Positions 27,165 through 36,861 of a DNA stretch of 64,000 nucleotides are shown one piece after another (positions within the stretch are counted from its first letter, which is position 1; each line of letters begins with the position of its first letter). This stretch comes from Bacillus sp. FJAT-29814 (lineage in GTDB: Bacteria; Bacillota; Bacilli; Bacillales; Cytobacillaceae), in contig NZ_LMTJ01000001.1 of the NCBI RefSeq assembly GCF_001510715.1, forward strand, positions 666,471-730,470, given 5' to 3'. The translations under genes were made by a program, and so were the position numbers. Below the pieces are notes generated by a model that did not search any database, was not told where the DNA came from, and saw only the letters and a program-made list of their open reading frames with translations.

Positions 27165-29479
27165 TACAGCTCCACTCCCACTATTTTTTCAATTGCCCTT
27201 TGCACATCCTCAGTTTCGAGAATCAGCGATTTCTCCAACAGATTTTCACCGGGATCGTCATTCATCAATCTGGCCGCCTGAGCCTGAATCATTTCATCGA
27301 CCAAATTGGTTGCAAACCGGCCATTTCCTCGAGTTGTTTCTGTTTCAAGGGTATCTATTAGCATTTGTTTTGCCTTGTCTGTCACGCTGTATTGAAAGCT
27401 CCCCGCATATGAAACGATAATTTCCAATAATTCTTCTGGAGAATGGTCAGGAAAGAAGAAGAATTTTTTAAACCGCGAACGCAGGCCTGGATTGCTTTCA
27501 AGCAGAACATTCATTTCTGTTGGGTAACCTGCTAAAATCACAACCAAGTTCTCGTTCTGCTTGGTCATTTCATCAACCAGCGTATCAATGACTTCTTTCC
27601 CAAAGTCTCCTGAGGTTTGGCTCAGCAGCGAGTATGCTTCATCAATAAAAAGTACTCCGCCAAGTGCTTCTCTGATTTTTCGCTTCGTTTTTTCAGCCGT
27701 TTGCCCCACATACCCTGCAACAAAGTCGGCCCTGCTGGTTACAATTAAATGCCCGCGCTTTAATAGCCCGCATTCCTTTAACAGCTCGGAATAAATCTTG
27801 GCCACAGTGGTTTTACCGGTCCCAGGGTTTCCCGTAAACACGGAATGCAGTTGGACTGGCACTGTAGGCAGACCATTATTTCGGCGAAATTGCTGCATTT
27901 TTACAAACGATACCAATGTACGAATTTCTGCTTTTAACGATTCAAGACCGATTAGATTGTTGAGCTTATCATTCGGTGATTCCGCTTGATCCTCACGATC
28001 GACGGTAAAGTCCGCTTTGGTTAAAAGCATAAATTGGAGCAGGTCGTCCCCGGATGTATCCGCCCCTTTTTTAAAGATCGCATCCATCACAATATTGCGG
28101 ACCGTTCTGGCATTGCCAAATGTATCGTCCACACGCTCCTGGTCAAGGCGATGACTGATCTCAAGCTTCGCGTCAGCAGTTAGGTAATAATCATTATCCA
28201 TGGCAGTTGATTCGGCAATTTGAATTAATTCATCATTGGAGTAATTCGGCAAATGGATAAAGTTTGATTGTGGAAACCGGCTGCGCAGGCCGGGATTGGC
28301 GTGTAAAAACGTCCGCATTTCTTCTGGATAGCCTGCCAGGATGACTGCGAATTTACCGCCATATTCATGTGACGTCATCAAGGAAACGAGCGTATCAACC
28401 GCAGCCTGTCCGTAGTCATTGCCTGATTGACCTTCACGTTTCAAGCTATAGGCTTCATCAATAAATAAAACACCGCCGACAGCCCGTTCGACAACCATTC
28501 TGACGTTTTCTTCTGTCTGGCCGACAAATGAGCCAACTAGCTGCGACCGATTGGTTTCGATTACCTTCTCGCGTGGCAGAACCCCAAGCTCGTGATAAAT
28601 TTTCGCCAACAGTCTCGCGAGAGTGGTTTTCCCAGTACCGGGATTCCCAGTTAGGACCATATTAAGGCTCATTTCGTCTTTACTGGCAAAACCAAGCTTT
28701 TTTCGTTGCTGCTGGTATTTTAAAAACCGGTAGTAATCATTGACGCGTTTTTTGACGGATTCCATGCCGATTAAGCCGTGCAATTGGTCCAAAGCAGTTT
28801 TTTCAGTACTGGCTGGCTCCACTTCATCCGTTATAAAAAGCTGCTGCCAGTTCGTTTTGATTTCTTCTACATTGGCTAAATGAAATTTTAAAGCATCGTA
28901 GTAGGTGGCGGTATGAAATACACCTGTGATCGATTGGTCATATTCCTCTGCGGCTTTCAACAAGCTGCTTGTTTCACTTATCGCAGAAGTCAGCAATTCA
29001 TAGAGCTTGCGGTAAGTTTGAAAAATATTTTTATCCATCATGGTCGAGGCAAGATCAAGCTTCGCCTCTAGGGCCGGAAGCTGCTCCTCACCCGTTTGCA
29101 AAAACCTCTGGCATACACTTATGTAATGCTGTGATACTTTCTTTTTTGCCGTGCGGTTATCTGTTTCCCTGATGGCCGGAAAGGCAAGTGAGTCCAACAT
29201 ATCTTTAAAGTCATGCCAATCGGTTCGTACAAGGACCTCCTTCGCTTGTTTGTTTTCGGGGCTAAGAGTGATCGCTTTTTCAAGCAAAGTAGGAGCCAAT
29301 GGATCTTGGTGATCGCGGCCAAGTCTTGACAGTGCTAATAATGTTAGCAACTTTGAGGAGGTTCTAACATCCTGTTCCTCGCTATAGGCTTCGAGGACAT
29401 GGCTTTCCTCTTTAAGCACCCCTGCTTCATTTAGCTCGTTCTCCCACGTATGGATTTGTTCTTGTTTATCTTGATTCAT
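27164..29479 (-). CDS. Two-domain CbxX/SpoVK-type AAA+ ATPase
   Basis: 771 residues. Residues about 1-210 are helical repeats, then two complete AAA+ domains of the CbxX/CfqX kind: Walker A LTGNPGTGKTT with FIDEAYSL, and again FTGNPGTGKTT with FIDEAYSL; each has the RSRF arginine-finger region (NPGLRSRFP, NPGLRSRFK). Relatives include SpoVK of sporulation and rubisco activase. It is first in an operon with yneP and yneQ. The client protein is unknown. The B. subtilis yneP-yneQ locus as I recall it has no such gene, so this may be an addition. Confidence 0.85.
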   Translation of the reverse strand: MNQDKQEQIHTWENELNEAGVLKEESHVLEAYSEEQDVRTSSKLLTLLALSRLGRDHQDPLAPTLLEKAITLSPENKQAKEVLVRTDWHDFKDMLDSLAFPAIRETDNRTAKKKVSQHYISVCQRFLQTGEEQLPALEAKLDLASTMMDKNIFQTYRKLYELLTSAISETSSLLKAAEEYDQSITGVFHTATYYDALKFHLANVEEIKTNWQQLFITDEVEPASTEKTALDQLHGLIGMESVKKRVNDYYRFLKYQQQRKKLGFASKDEMSLNMVLTGNPGTGKTTLARLLAKIYHELGVLPREKVIETNRSQLVGSFVGQTEENVRMVVERAVGGVLFIDEAYSLKREGQSGNDYGQAAVDTLVSLMTSHEYGGKFAVILAGYPEEMRTFLHANPGLRSRFPQSNFIHLPNYSNDELIQIAESTAMDNDYYLTADAKLEISHRLDQERVDDTFGNARTVRNIVMDAIFKKGADTSGDDLLQFMLLTKADFTVDREDQAESPNDKLNNLIGLESLKAEIRTLVSFVKMQQFRRNNGLPTVPVQLHSVFTGNPGTGKTTVAKIYSELLKECGLLKRGHLIVTSRADFVAGYVGQTAEKTKRKIREALGGVLFIDEAYSLLSQTSGDFGKEVIDTLVDEMTKQNENLVVILAGYPTEMNVLLESNPGLRSRFKKFFFFPDHSPEELLEIIVSYAGSFQYSVTDKAKQMLIDTLETETTRGNGRFATNLVDEMIQAQAARLMNDDPGENLLEKSLILETEDVQRAIEKIVGVEL

Positions 29480-29558
29480 TCATTATCACATCACTATAAA
29501 AATTTCTTTCCCTATCTTACCACAAAGTCAGCTCTCCGGCGAAACAAACGGCATTAGA

Positions 29559-29591
29559 AAAGGACCCGTTTAGCTGGAACAGGTCCTTTGT
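29559..29591 (-). terminator. Terminator of tlp
   Basis: AAAGGACC / GGTCCTTT stem immediately downstream of tlp, with leftward T-run. Confidence 0.8.
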
Positions 29592-29596
29592 GTGGT

Positions 29597-29824
29597 TTAT
29601 TTTTGATCTCTGACCTCATCTTTGATTTCAGAACGGAAGGATTCAATGCTTTCACGTCTACGCTCATTTTTTTCCTGGATTTGTCGGCGCTGTGTATCGC
29701 TGTCTGTTAACGCCATTGACTCTTCAGCCGCTTCCATGTTTTGGATCGTGTTTTCAATCATGTTTTGCAGCTTTTCAACGTTATCGCTGCGGTCATCTGG
29801 GTTTGGTTTGTTGTTATAGGTCAT
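29597..29824 (-). CDS. tlp: Small acid-soluble spore protein Tlp
   Basis: 75 residues with the Tlp signature NPDDRSDNVEKLQNMIENTI and KNERRRESIESFRSEIKDE. Tlp is a forespore protein made under sigma-G control. GGAGGAACAGCG precedes the ATG. In B. subtilis it lies close to yneN and aconitase, as here. Confidence 0.93.
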   Translation of the reverse strand: MTYNNKPNPDDRSDNVEKLQNMIENTIQNMEAAEESMALTDSDTQRRQIQEKNERRRESIESFRSEIKDEVRDQK

Positions 29825-29942
29825 TCGCTGTTCCTCCTTAAAATGTACTCACTACAGATATAGTTTGTATCGACAGCGAAAAAATATCACGGCAATGTTT
29901 GCCTTAATGACTAAAAATTTCGTTATTTTCAACACAACAAAA

Positions 29943-29970
29943 AGACCCTTAGCCGATTTGGCTTGGGTCT
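29943..29970 (-). terminator. Terminator of sspN
   Basis: AGACCC..AGCC / GGCT..GGGTCT hairpin with leftward T-run. Confidence 0.7.
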
Positions 29971-29981
29971 ATAATTGATGT

Positions 29982-30122
29982 TTATTCGCCTTTTGTTTGC
30001 ATTACCTGAGCGTGTTTGCCTGAGGTGTCTTGCATTTGATTTCCTTTATTTGCAGTCGATCTTCTAGGTTGTGTCCCTACATGTGAAGGTCGGAAACGTT
30101 TTGTTTGATACCCTTTACCCAT
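29982..30122 (-). CDS. sspN: Small acid-soluble spore protein N
   Basis: 46 residues beginning MGKGYQTKRFRPSHVGTQP and ending QVMQTKGE, closely matching SspN as remembered (PSHLGT, KANKG, HDTSG, IMQTKGE). AGGGGGG lies 7 nt before the ATG. It is a minor forespore protein. It sits just upstream of tlp, the arrangement expected for the sspN-tlp pair. Confidence 0.9.
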   Translation of the reverse strand: MGKGYQTKRFRPSHVGTQPRRSTANKGNQMQDTSGKHAQVMQTKGE

Positions 30123-30187
30123 TCACTATCCCCCCTTATGTACATTTTGTCCAAAGGGCGCTAAACGATGAATGGTAAACTTTTGGG

Positions 30188-30319
30188 TTACTCAGCTTTG
30201 CCGAGACGTTTTGCTTCAATACGCTGTTCGATTTTTTCCATTGCAGCACGGTCTTTCAAAAGTTGTGATTTATTTTCAGATACTAGTTCTGCAAATGAAC
30301 GTTTTCTTGGTTTTCTCAT
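30188..30319 (-). CDS. FbpB-like small basic protein
   Basis: 43 residues, MRKPRKRSFAELVSENKSQL then KDRAAMEKIEQRIEAKR, matching the FbpB (Fur-regulated basic protein) family. FbpB in B. subtilis helps the small RNA FsrA save iron. AAGGTG precedes the start. I did not find a convincing Fur box upstream, so iron control is not shown here; some family members are outside the Fur regulon. Confidence 0.7.
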   Translation of the reverse strand: MRKPRKRSFAELVSENKSQLLKDRAAMEKIEQRIEAKRLGKAE

Positions 30320-30433
30320 TTGTATCACCTTCCTTACTTACTATTGTAACAGTAATTATGCCCGGAAACGGTTGCAATTATTACAACTTTTTGAAAATTT
30401 ATTCGTTTTTTTCTTTTTTCGAATAAAAAAAGA

Positions 30434-30454
30434 CATTGGCTTTGAACCAATGCC
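30434..30454 (-). terminator. Terminator of yneN
   Basis: GACATTGG / CCAATGCC hairpin followed leftward by a long T-run. Confidence 0.75.
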
Positions 30455-30462
30455 TGATTTCA

Positions 30463-30999
30463 CTATTTTAATTTGCCAACCTGTTCTTTCATGTCCTTAT
30501 ACTTCATGGATCCAACAAATTTATGCTGAATAATTCCTTTACTGTCTATAAAGTAAGTGGTTGGAATCGACAGGACCTTGTACTCCTCGTTCACCGCATC
30601 TTCGGTATCTAACGGGATTGGGAACGTAATTTTATATTCATCTATAAATGCTTGAACATCCAATTGCGGGTCAATGTTTACTGCCAAAATGGTCACTTCA
30701 TCGCCTACTTCCTGATGAAACTTTTCCATATCCGGCATTTCCGCTTTACATGGCGGACACCAGGTTGCCCAGAAATTGAGCATTACTTTTTTCCCTTTTA
30801 AATCGGAAAGCTTCACAGTTTCGCCAGTCAATGTTTTCAATTCAAAATCCGGGGCCTTTGAGCCTACTGCAGGGCCTTTCTGGCTTGCAGCGGTTTGACT
30901 CGCTGGTTCGCGTTCATCTGTCTGTTTATTAACTGCTTGGACAATTGCTACGGTTAATAACGAAATTAACAACACGGCAGCAATGACTTTTTTCCACAT
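30463..30999 (-). CDS. yneN: Membrane-anchored thiol-disulfide oxidoreductase (YneN/ResA-like)
   Basis: 178 residues from the ATG 9 nt after AAGGAG. An N-terminal signal anchor (about 4-22), then a TlpA-type thioredoxin fold with active site WATWCPPCKAE. It should reduce or oxidise disulfides outside the membrane, as ResA does for cytochrome c. The neighbourhood (tlp, aconitase) matches yneN of B. subtilis. A second TlpA-like protein is at 58513-59583. Confidence 0.88.
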   Translation of the reverse strand: MWKKVIAAVLLISLLTVAIVQAVNKQTDEREPASQTAASQKGPAVGSKAPDFELKTLTGETVKLSDLKGKKVMLNFWATWCPPCKAEMPDMEKFHQEVGDEVTILAVNIDPQLDVQAFIDEYKITFPIPLDTEDAVNEEYKVLSIPTTYFIDSKGIIQHKFVGSMKYKDMKEQVGKLK

Positions 31000-31077
31000 C
31001 CCGAATCTCTCCTTCGTTTCAGTACTCACTAATGTTGATTTTACACTATAAACCCTGTGGAAACAAAATCGGATGTG

Positions 31078-32775
31078 TTAATTCTGTGACAATTGTTGTT
31101 TTTGCTTTACAAGCGTTTGAAACTCCTGTTCTAAATGCCGATAATGAGGATCCTTTTGGTCGATAGTCGATAATTTTCCTAGTACAGCAGCCATTTTCGT
31201 TTCAATGACCAACAGGGTTTCTTGTTTATCATCTACATCATGGTTGCCTTTATTAAAATATTGTTCCGGAGTCATTTCTAAACGGCTAATTTGTTTATTG
31301 TCAAAAGCAAGCACAATGTCACAAAGCTTGTTTAAAAAATAATAATCATGGGAGACCGTTATAATTGTTCCAGCAAACTCACTCAACGTTTTTTCGAGCT
31401 GCTCCCTGCTAGGCAGATCAAGATGATTGGTTGGCTCATCCAAAATTAACACATCGTATTCTTTCATCAACATATCAACCAGCTTTACCCGTGTCCGTTC
31501 GCCGAGACTTAAAGTACCGATTGGTTTTGTGATCAACTGCTCTGTTAAGCCAATATTGGCTAGCATGGTCCTAGCTTTAAAAATGCTTTCTTTATCCGTA
31601 AACCCCATAGCCTCCAACGCTGTCTTTTTAGCGGGCAAATCGGAAACATCCTGGCTAAGATAAGCTATTTTTAGCGACTCACTTCTCCACAATTCGCCTG
31701 TGGTGCCTTCCACCAAACCCATAATCATCTTGATTAGGGTTGTTTTACCGCAGCCATTTTCTCCTAAAAGCCCAATCCGTTCGCCGTGATTGATATAAAA
31801 CTGCGAGTTTTGGAACAGCTTCCGATCCTCGTAGGAGATCCCCAAGTTTCGGGCTTCAATGATTCGTTTCCCCCGTTTGCCATAGCCGTCAAACTGGAAA
31901 CGAACCTTTGCATCCTCAATCGGTTTTGCTGCCTTATTTTTTGCAAGTTCTTTCTCCAATCGCTTTCTTTTTGATTTTACCTGATTATCAACCTTTTTTG
32001 CCTTTACTCGGTGATATTCTTTAAAGCCTTCTTCTTTTGTAGAGGCTCGATGCGCTTTATCAGACCAATTCTTTAACTGTTCCATTTGCGATTCAATTCT
32101 TTCTACCTGGCGCTGCTGGACTTCATATTGATGCTGCTGATTAGCCCTTTGCCGGTCTTTTTCCTGACGGTAAGCGGTGTAATTTCCATTGAAATGATGG
32201 AGTTTTCCCGCTTGCAGTTCAAATATCCGTTTGACAGTCTGATCAAGAAAATGCCGATCATGGGAAATAATGAGCACAGCCCCCTGAAATTTTTCAATTT
32301 CAGAAACTAACCAATTGACTCCTTTATAATCCAAATGGTTAGTTGGTTCATCGAGAATCAATAAATCTGGATTGGAAGCCCAAATGCTTGACAGGGCAAG
32401 CTTCAATTTCTCCCCGCCACTCAAGTTAGCCAGCCTGTCTTCTTGCCAATCATAAACCTTTTTGAGACCAAGTTCGCTGGCAAGCTGATAGACCTCTTTT
32501 ATTTTTAATGCTTCTTGAAAATCATTCACTTCATAATCGATCGATTGTGAAAGATAGCCGATTTTTAATTGGGCTGTTTTTTCAATCCAACCTTTGTCAG
32601 GTGTTTCCTTTCCCAATACTAGGTTGGCCAAAGTGGTTTTGCCCGACCCGTTATAGCCAACAAGCCCGATTCTTTCGCCGTATTTAAGATCAAACTGGAT
32701 TTGGTCCAAAATTTTACGTGAATTATAGCTTTTCTCTAGACCCTTCACGTTTAGAATCACTGTATATTTGTTCAT
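31078..32775 (-). CDS. ABC-F ATPase, Vga/VmlR-like
   Basis: 565 residues, two ATPase domains (Walker A GYNGSGKTT and GENGCGKTT; signatures LSGGEKLKL and LSLGERTRV; Walker B LLILDEPTNHLD and VLILDEPTNHLD) with a long charged linker (about 190-300). No membrane helices, so it acts on ribosomes, not as a transporter. The linker length and long C-terminal tail fit antibiotic-protection ABC-F proteins such as VmlR. Such genes are often regulated by ribosome-mediated attenuation, and a long leader with mutually exclusive stems precedes this one. Confidence 0.8.
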   Translation of the reverse strand: MNKYTVILNVKGLEKSYNSRKILDQIQFDLKYGERIGLVGYNGSGKTTLANLVLGKETPDKGWIEKTAQLKIGYLSQSIDYEVNDFQEALKIKEVYQLASELGLKKVYDWQEDRLANLSGGEKLKLALSSIWASNPDLLILDEPTNHLDYKGVNWLVSEIEKFQGAVLIISHDRHFLDQTVKRIFELQAGKLHHFNGNYTAYRQEKDRQRANQQHQYEVQQRQVERIESQMEQLKNWSDKAHRASTKEEGFKEYHRVKAKKVDNQVKSKRKRLEKELAKNKAAKPIEDAKVRFQFDGYGKRGKRIIEARNLGISYEDRKLFQNSQFYINHGERIGLLGENGCGKTTLIKMIMGLVEGTTGELWRSESLKIAYLSQDVSDLPAKKTALEAMGFTDKESIFKARTMLANIGLTEQLITKPIGTLSLGERTRVKLVDMLMKEYDVLILDEPTNHLDLPSREQLEKTLSEFAGTIITVSHDYYFLNKLCDIVLAFDNKQISRLEMTPEQYFNKGNHDVDDKQETLLVIETKMAAVLGKLSTIDQKDPHYRHLEQEFQTLVKQKQQLSQN

Positions 32776-32921
32776 AAAAAAACCCCCTTCGAACGAACCT
32801 GAAGAGAGTTAAATGTCATAATAATGGCACACAAAATAAACCTTAAATTAGGTTTGAGGAAGCGTACGTATAATCAGGACATAAAAAAGGGCAGACGAAT
32901 CCCATTCTTCAGGTTCAACAT
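32776..32921 (-). promoter_or_regulatory. Structured leader of the ABC-F gene, likely attenuator
   Basis: An 11-nt perfect inverted repeat (GAACCTGAAGA at 32795-32805; its complement at 32906-32916) brackets the leader and ends right before the AAGGGGG ribosome site. Between them lie a GGG..CCC hairpin followed by six T (an early stop signal, near 32887-32903) and an AAACCT/AGGTTT hairpin. Competing pairings of this kind are typical of antibiotic-inducible attenuation. Confidence 0.5.
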
Positions 32922-33051
32922 TTTTCGTTTATTCGAATCATGTGCTGAAAAATAAGATTAAAACTTCATCGGCCTTTGTTTCATTCCTTTTCGTTTGATA
33001 GTTCCATTTTATTTAAAAAAAGCTGAAAATGTCAATGATTAATGTAAAAAA

Positions 33052-33073
33052 CACCATGCGAGATCGCATGGTG
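33052..33073 (-). terminator. Terminator of acnA
   Basis: Perfect CACCATGCG / CGCATGGTG stem with a 4-nt loop and leftward T-run. Confidence 0.9.
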
Positions 33074-33081
33074 CCTTTAAA

Positions 33082-35787
33082 TTACCCTTGTAATCTTTCA
33101 CGCAATACCATTTGCAGGATACCGCCGTGACGGTAGTAGTCAATTTCAACTTCGGAATCGAAGCGGACAACCACTTCAAATTCTTTCTTGCTGCCGTCTT
33201 CAGCAGTTGCTGTTACTTTTACAAGATCACGTGGTTTAACATTTTCGTCCACTTGAACTTCGAATGTTTCCTTACCAGTTAAACCAAGTGATTCAGCGCT
33301 GTCGCCATCTTTAAATTGAAGCGGAAGAACGCCCATTAACACAAGGTTAGAACGGTGGATACGCTCAAAGCTTTCAGCAAGTACAGTTTTGATGCCTAAT
33401 AGGTTTGTACCTTTGGCAGCCCAGTCACGGGAAGATCCCATACCGTAGTCTTTGCCGGCAAGAACCATTAAGCCAGTGCCTTGGTCTTTGTACTTCATGC
33501 AAGCATCATAAATCGACATAACTTCGCCTGTTGGCCAGTAAGTAGTGAAGCCGCCTTCTGTACCAGGAGCGATTTGGTTACGGATACGGATGTTTGCAAA
33601 CGTACCGCGCATCATGACTTCGTGGTTACCACGGCGAGAACCGTAAGAGTTAAAGTCACGAGGCTGAACGCCTTTTTCTAATAGATACTTTCCAGCTGGA
33701 GTATTCTTGCCGATTGCTCCTGCAGGAGAAATATGGTCAGTTGTGACAGAGTCGCCGAACTTACCAACGATACGAAGACCAGTTAATGGCTCAACTTCGC
33801 CTGGATCTTTTGATAAGCCTTCAAAGAATGGCGGGTTAGCAATGTAAGTGGAATCTTCATCCCAAGTATATAATGGCTCATTGCTAGTCTTGATTTCGTT
33901 CCAGCGCTCATTGTCACCAAAGACATTCTCGTATTCTCTACGGAATAGCTCAGGAGTTACAGTGCGCTTCACAACATCATTAACTTCAGCAGTTGTTGGC
34001 CAAATGTCCCTGAAGAAAACGTCGTTGCCGTCTTTGTCTTTACCGATTGGGTCTGTTTCAAAGTCAACATTGACAGTACCTGCTAATGCATAAGTGACTA
34101 CTAACGGCGGTGAAGCCAGGTAGTTAGCTTTTACAAGCGGGTGAATACGTCCTTCGAAGTTACGGTTACCGGAAAGAACTGATGTAACTAATAGGTCGTT
34201 TTCCGCTACAGTTTTCTCGATTTCTTCTTTTAATGGACCGGAGTTACCGATACATGTTGTACAGCCGTACCCTACAAGGTTGAAGCCGATTTGCTCAAGG
34301 TATGGAAGCAATCCGGAATCACGAAGATAACCAGTTACAACCTTGGAACCAGGTGCTAAAGAAGTTTTGACAAACTTAGGAACTTCCATTCCAAGTTCGA
34401 CAGCTTTTTTCGCAACAAGTCCTGCACCAACCAGCACATAAGGGTTAGAAGTGTTTGTACAGCTAGTGATTGACGCAATCGCAACTGCACCAGTCTTCAT
34501 TTCTACTTCGTCACCATTATTAAACTTAACGATTGCTGACTTTTCAAGCTCATCTGCACCTAAGCCGAAACCTTGGTTGCCTTGAGGAGCAGAAACAGCC
34601 TTCACGAATTCTTCCTTCATTTTTGAAAGTGGAATTAAATCTTGCGGACGCTTAGGGCCGGAAAGATTTGCTTCGATTTCAGCAAGGTCGATTTCGATGA
34701 CGTCAGTATAAACAGGCTCTTCTGCAGGATTAAAGAATAAGCCGTTTGCTTTGCAATATGCTTCTACTACTTTAATAGCTTCTTCATCTCGGCCTGTTAA
34801 GCGCATATAGGCTAGAGACTCATCATCAATTGGGAAGAATCCGCAAGTTGCGCCGTATTCAGGAGCCATGTTGGCAACTGTTGCACGGTCAGCAAGTGGC
34901 AGTACAGATACGCCAGGTCCGAAGAATTCTACGAACTTGCCTACCACGCCATGCTTACGAAGAACTTGAGTTACTTTTAACGCAAGGTCGGTCGCAGTAG
35001 CGCCGTTTGGCAGTTCGCCAGTTAATTTAACCCCAACAACTTCTGGTACTGGGAAGTATGAAGGCTGACCAAGCATGCCAGCTTCTGCTTCGATACCGCC
35101 AACGCCCCAGCCTAAAACACCAAGACCGTTGATCATCGTCGTATGGGAGTCAGTACCAACAAGGGTATCTGGATATGCTTCTAGTTCGCCGTCCACTTCA
35201 GCAACATGAACGACATCGGCCAAGTACTCAAGGTTAACTTGGTGAACGATCCCTGTTGCAGGCGGAACAGCACGATAGTTGTTAAACGCTTTTTGTGCCC
35301 AGCTTAAGAACTGATAACGCTCGGCATTACGTTCAAATTCCAAGTCCATGTTTACTTTTAACGCATTTTCGTTTCCATATGCATCAACCTGCACAGAGTG
35401 GTCAATAACCAAGTCAACTGTTTTTTCTGGGTTGATTTTGTCTGGGTCGCCGCCAAGGTCAGCCATTGCTTTTCTTAAAGAAGCAAGGTCAACGACTGCA
35501 GGAACGCCAGTGAAGTCTTGAAGAATAACGCGTGATGGCTTGAATGGCACATCCACCTCTTTAAGCTCATCCGTTCCCCATTTTGCCAGGTTTTCAACGT
35601 GCTCTTCTGTGATTACACGGCCATCGTATTGGCGAAGCACTGATTCTAGTAATACTTTTACGGAGTAAGGCAATTTTGATACATTGCCGATGCCTGCTTC
35701 TTCCAGAGCGGCCAAGCGATAATAGCGATAGCTTTTGCCGTTAACATCGAAGGAAGAGCGGGCGTTAAATACATCCTTTTTAACCAT
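33082..35787 (-). CDS. acnA: Aconitate hydratase
   Basis: 901 residues, standard for AcnA/CitB. The [4Fe-4S] ligands are C443 (SCTNTSNP), C509 and C512 ([10 protein letters not shown]). It isomerises citrate to isocitrate in the TCA cycle, and family members double as iron-responsive RNA-binding proteins. GGGGGG precedes the start. Its place between sspO and the ABC-F/yneN block matches citB of B. subtilis. Two dyads upstream may bind a CcpC-like regulator. Confidence 0.97.
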   Translation of the reverse strand: MVKKDVFNARSSFDVNGKSYRYYRLAALEEAGIGNVSKLPYSVKVLLESVLRQYDGRVITEEHVENLAKWGTDELKEVDVPFKPSRVILQDFTGVPAVVDLASLRKAMADLGGDPDKINPEKTVDLVIDHSVQVDAYGNENALKVNMDLEFERNAERYQFLSWAQKAFNNYRAVPPATGIVHQVNLEYLADVVHVAEVDGELEAYPDTLVGTDSHTTMINGLGVLGWGVGGIEAEAGMLGQPSYFPVPEVVGVKLTGELPNGATATDLALKVTQVLRKHGVVGKFVEFFGPGVSVLPLADRATVANMAPEYGATCGFFPIDDESLAYMRLTGRDEEAIKVVEAYCKANGLFFNPAEEPVYTDVIEIDLAEIEANLSGPKRPQDLIPLSKMKEEFVKAVSAPQGNQGFGLGADELEKSAIVKFNNGDEVEMKTGAVAIASITSCTNTSNPYVLVGAGLVAKKAVELGMEVPKFVKTSLAPGSKVVTGYLRDSGLLPYLEQIGFNLVGYGCTTCIGNSGPLKEEIEKTVAENDLLVTSVLSGNRNFEGRIHPLVKANYLASPPLVVTYALAGTVNVDFETDPIGKDKDGNDVFFRDIWPTTAEVNDVVKRTVTPELFRREYENVFGDNERWNEIKTSNEPLYTWDEDSTYIANPPFFEGLSKDPGEVEPLTGLRIVGKFGDSVTTDHISPAGAIGKNTPAGKYLLEKGVQPRDFNSYGSRRGNHEVMMRGTFANIRIRNQIAPGTEGGFTTYWPTGEVMSIYDACMKYKDQGTGLMVLAGKDYGMGSSRDWAAKGTNLLGIKTVLAESFERIHRSNLVLMGVLPLQFKDGDSAESLGLTGKETFEVQVDENVKPRDLVKVTATAEDGSKKEFEVVVRFDSEVEIDYYRHGGILQMVLRERLQG

Positions 35788-35888
35788 GAAAAAACCCCCC
35801 TATTCGAAAAGTCGAAAAGTTTGAAAATTCCCATCCGGCTTAACTTTTCTCACAATTCTAATCTTAATACAAGCGATTACATAAGTAA

Positions 35889-35928
35889 ATAACAAGAAAG
35901 TTATTGTGTTTGATAAGTTTATCTTATC
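35889..35928 (-). promoter_or_regulatory. Two dyads upstream of acnA, candidate CcpC-type operators
   Basis: GATAAG-N5-CTTATC at 35912-35928 and ATAAC-N6-GTTAT at 35889-35904. B. subtilis citB is repressed by CcpC at sites with ATAA/TTAT dyads. The spacing to a possible promoter (TTTACT-17-TAAGAT on the minus strand) fits, but no CcpC gene is in view. Confidence 0.4.
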
Positions 35929-36094
35929 TTTTTTATGTAATTTGTTCGAAATATTTCGAAAACATGGTTGATTACTTATGATGAATTGTGGTTCGTGAGC
36001 CGAAGGACTTCCCCCTTTATTATGGCAAAAAAACTTTAATTTGTCATTTATTTCGTTCGAATGGAAATCATAACAGTATGGGGAGGTGATGAAT

Positions 36095-36244
36095 ATGGCG
36101 AAGCGGAAGGCGAACCATGTAAGGCCCGGCATGAATGCGGCAAAAGCACAGGGTATGGGTGCCGGTTTTAATGAAGAAATGGCAACTGAGCACTTAACGG
36201 AAATGGAAAAACGTAACAATAAAAAACGAAAAAAGAATCAATAA
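36095..36244 (+). CDS. sspO: Small acid-soluble spore protein O
   Basis: 49 residues: [20 protein letters not shown] ... NNKKRKKNQ, very close to SspO (CotK). GGGAGGTG lies 8 nt before the ATG. It diverges from acnA, as in B. subtilis, where sspO and sspP follow each other; here a leftward gene lies between them. Confidence 0.93.
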   Translation: MAKRKANHVRPGMNAAKAQGMGAGFNEEMATEHLTEMEKRNNKKRKKNQ

Positions 36245-36253
36245 CAACGTAGT

Positions 36254-36284
36254 AAAAGCGGGACCTAAGTGGCCACCGCTTTTT
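36254..36284 (+). terminator. Terminator of sspO
   Basis: AAAAGCGG / CCGCTTTT stem with T-run. Confidence 0.75.
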
Positions 36285-36289
36285 ATGTG

Positions 36290-36556
36290 TTAATCCATAT
36301 TTACTTCAGTCACCATCTGCTTTAAATCCTGCTGAAACCGCTCTAATTGAGCTCTTTGGTGCTCGGAAGCCACCTCTAGAGCATTTTCAATCTGCTGGTA
36401 AGCCTCATTGACTTCATTTTTTAAATGTTTTAACTGATGGCCGTAGCTTGCGCTGTCACTGACAATTGTTTCATAAAGCCCTTGAGCGTTTTCAAATCCT
36501 TGCTGGGCCGCCTGAAATGCCTCCTGCTTATTTTTGTTGTACGGATTTCTTTGCAT
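36290..36556 (-). CDS. Small coiled-coil protein of unknown function
   Basis: 88 residues from the ATG 9 nt after AGGAGG. Nearly all helical and Gln/Glu-rich; heptad-like pattern in YGHQLKHLKNEVNEAYQQ. No cysteine, no membrane helix. It lies between sspO and sspP, pointing the other way, so a spore role is possible, but I do not recognise the family. Confidence 0.6.
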   Translation of the reverse strand: MQRNPYNKNKQEAFQAAQQGFENAQGLYETIVSDSASYGHQLKHLKNEVNEAYQQIENALEVASEHQRAQLERFQQDLKQMVTEVNMD

Positions 36557-36668
36557 TTTGTTTTTCCTCCTCAAATTTGTTTACCCTTTAAATTGCACAG
36601 ATGCTAAAAAAATATACAGCATAAAACGACGGATTGACTGCATCCTAAAAAATGAGGAGGGATAACAA

Positions 36669-36809
36669 GTGACAAACAAAAATGACAGCAAAGATATGCA
36701 CCGAAATCAGCCGAAGACTTCGGGCCAGCCAGAACCATTAAGCGGTTCAAAAAAGGTCAAGAATCGCAACCATACCCGGCAAAAACATAACTCAAGTCAT
36801 GATATGTAA
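36669..36809 (+). CDS. sspP: Small acid-soluble spore protein P
   Basis: 46 residues from a GTG start 8 nt after [24 protein letters not shown] followed by [12 protein letters not shown] is nearly identical to the SspP (CotL) C-terminus as I remember it. A forespore-specific minor protein. Confidence 0.93.
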   Translation: MTNKNDSKDMHRNQPKTSGQPEPLSGSKKVKNRNHTRQKHNSSHDM

Positions 36810-36831
36810 GTTTAGGTGATCAGATAAAAGC

Positions 36832-36859
36832 ATCGGTCCCATCCTAAGACGGGACCGAT
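36832..36859. terminator. Shared terminator of sspP and selA
   Basis: Perfect ATCGGTCCC / GGGACCGAT stem, 10-nt loop, T-run rightward; it lies between the convergent sspP and selA. Confidence 0.88.
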
Positions 36860-36861
36860 TT

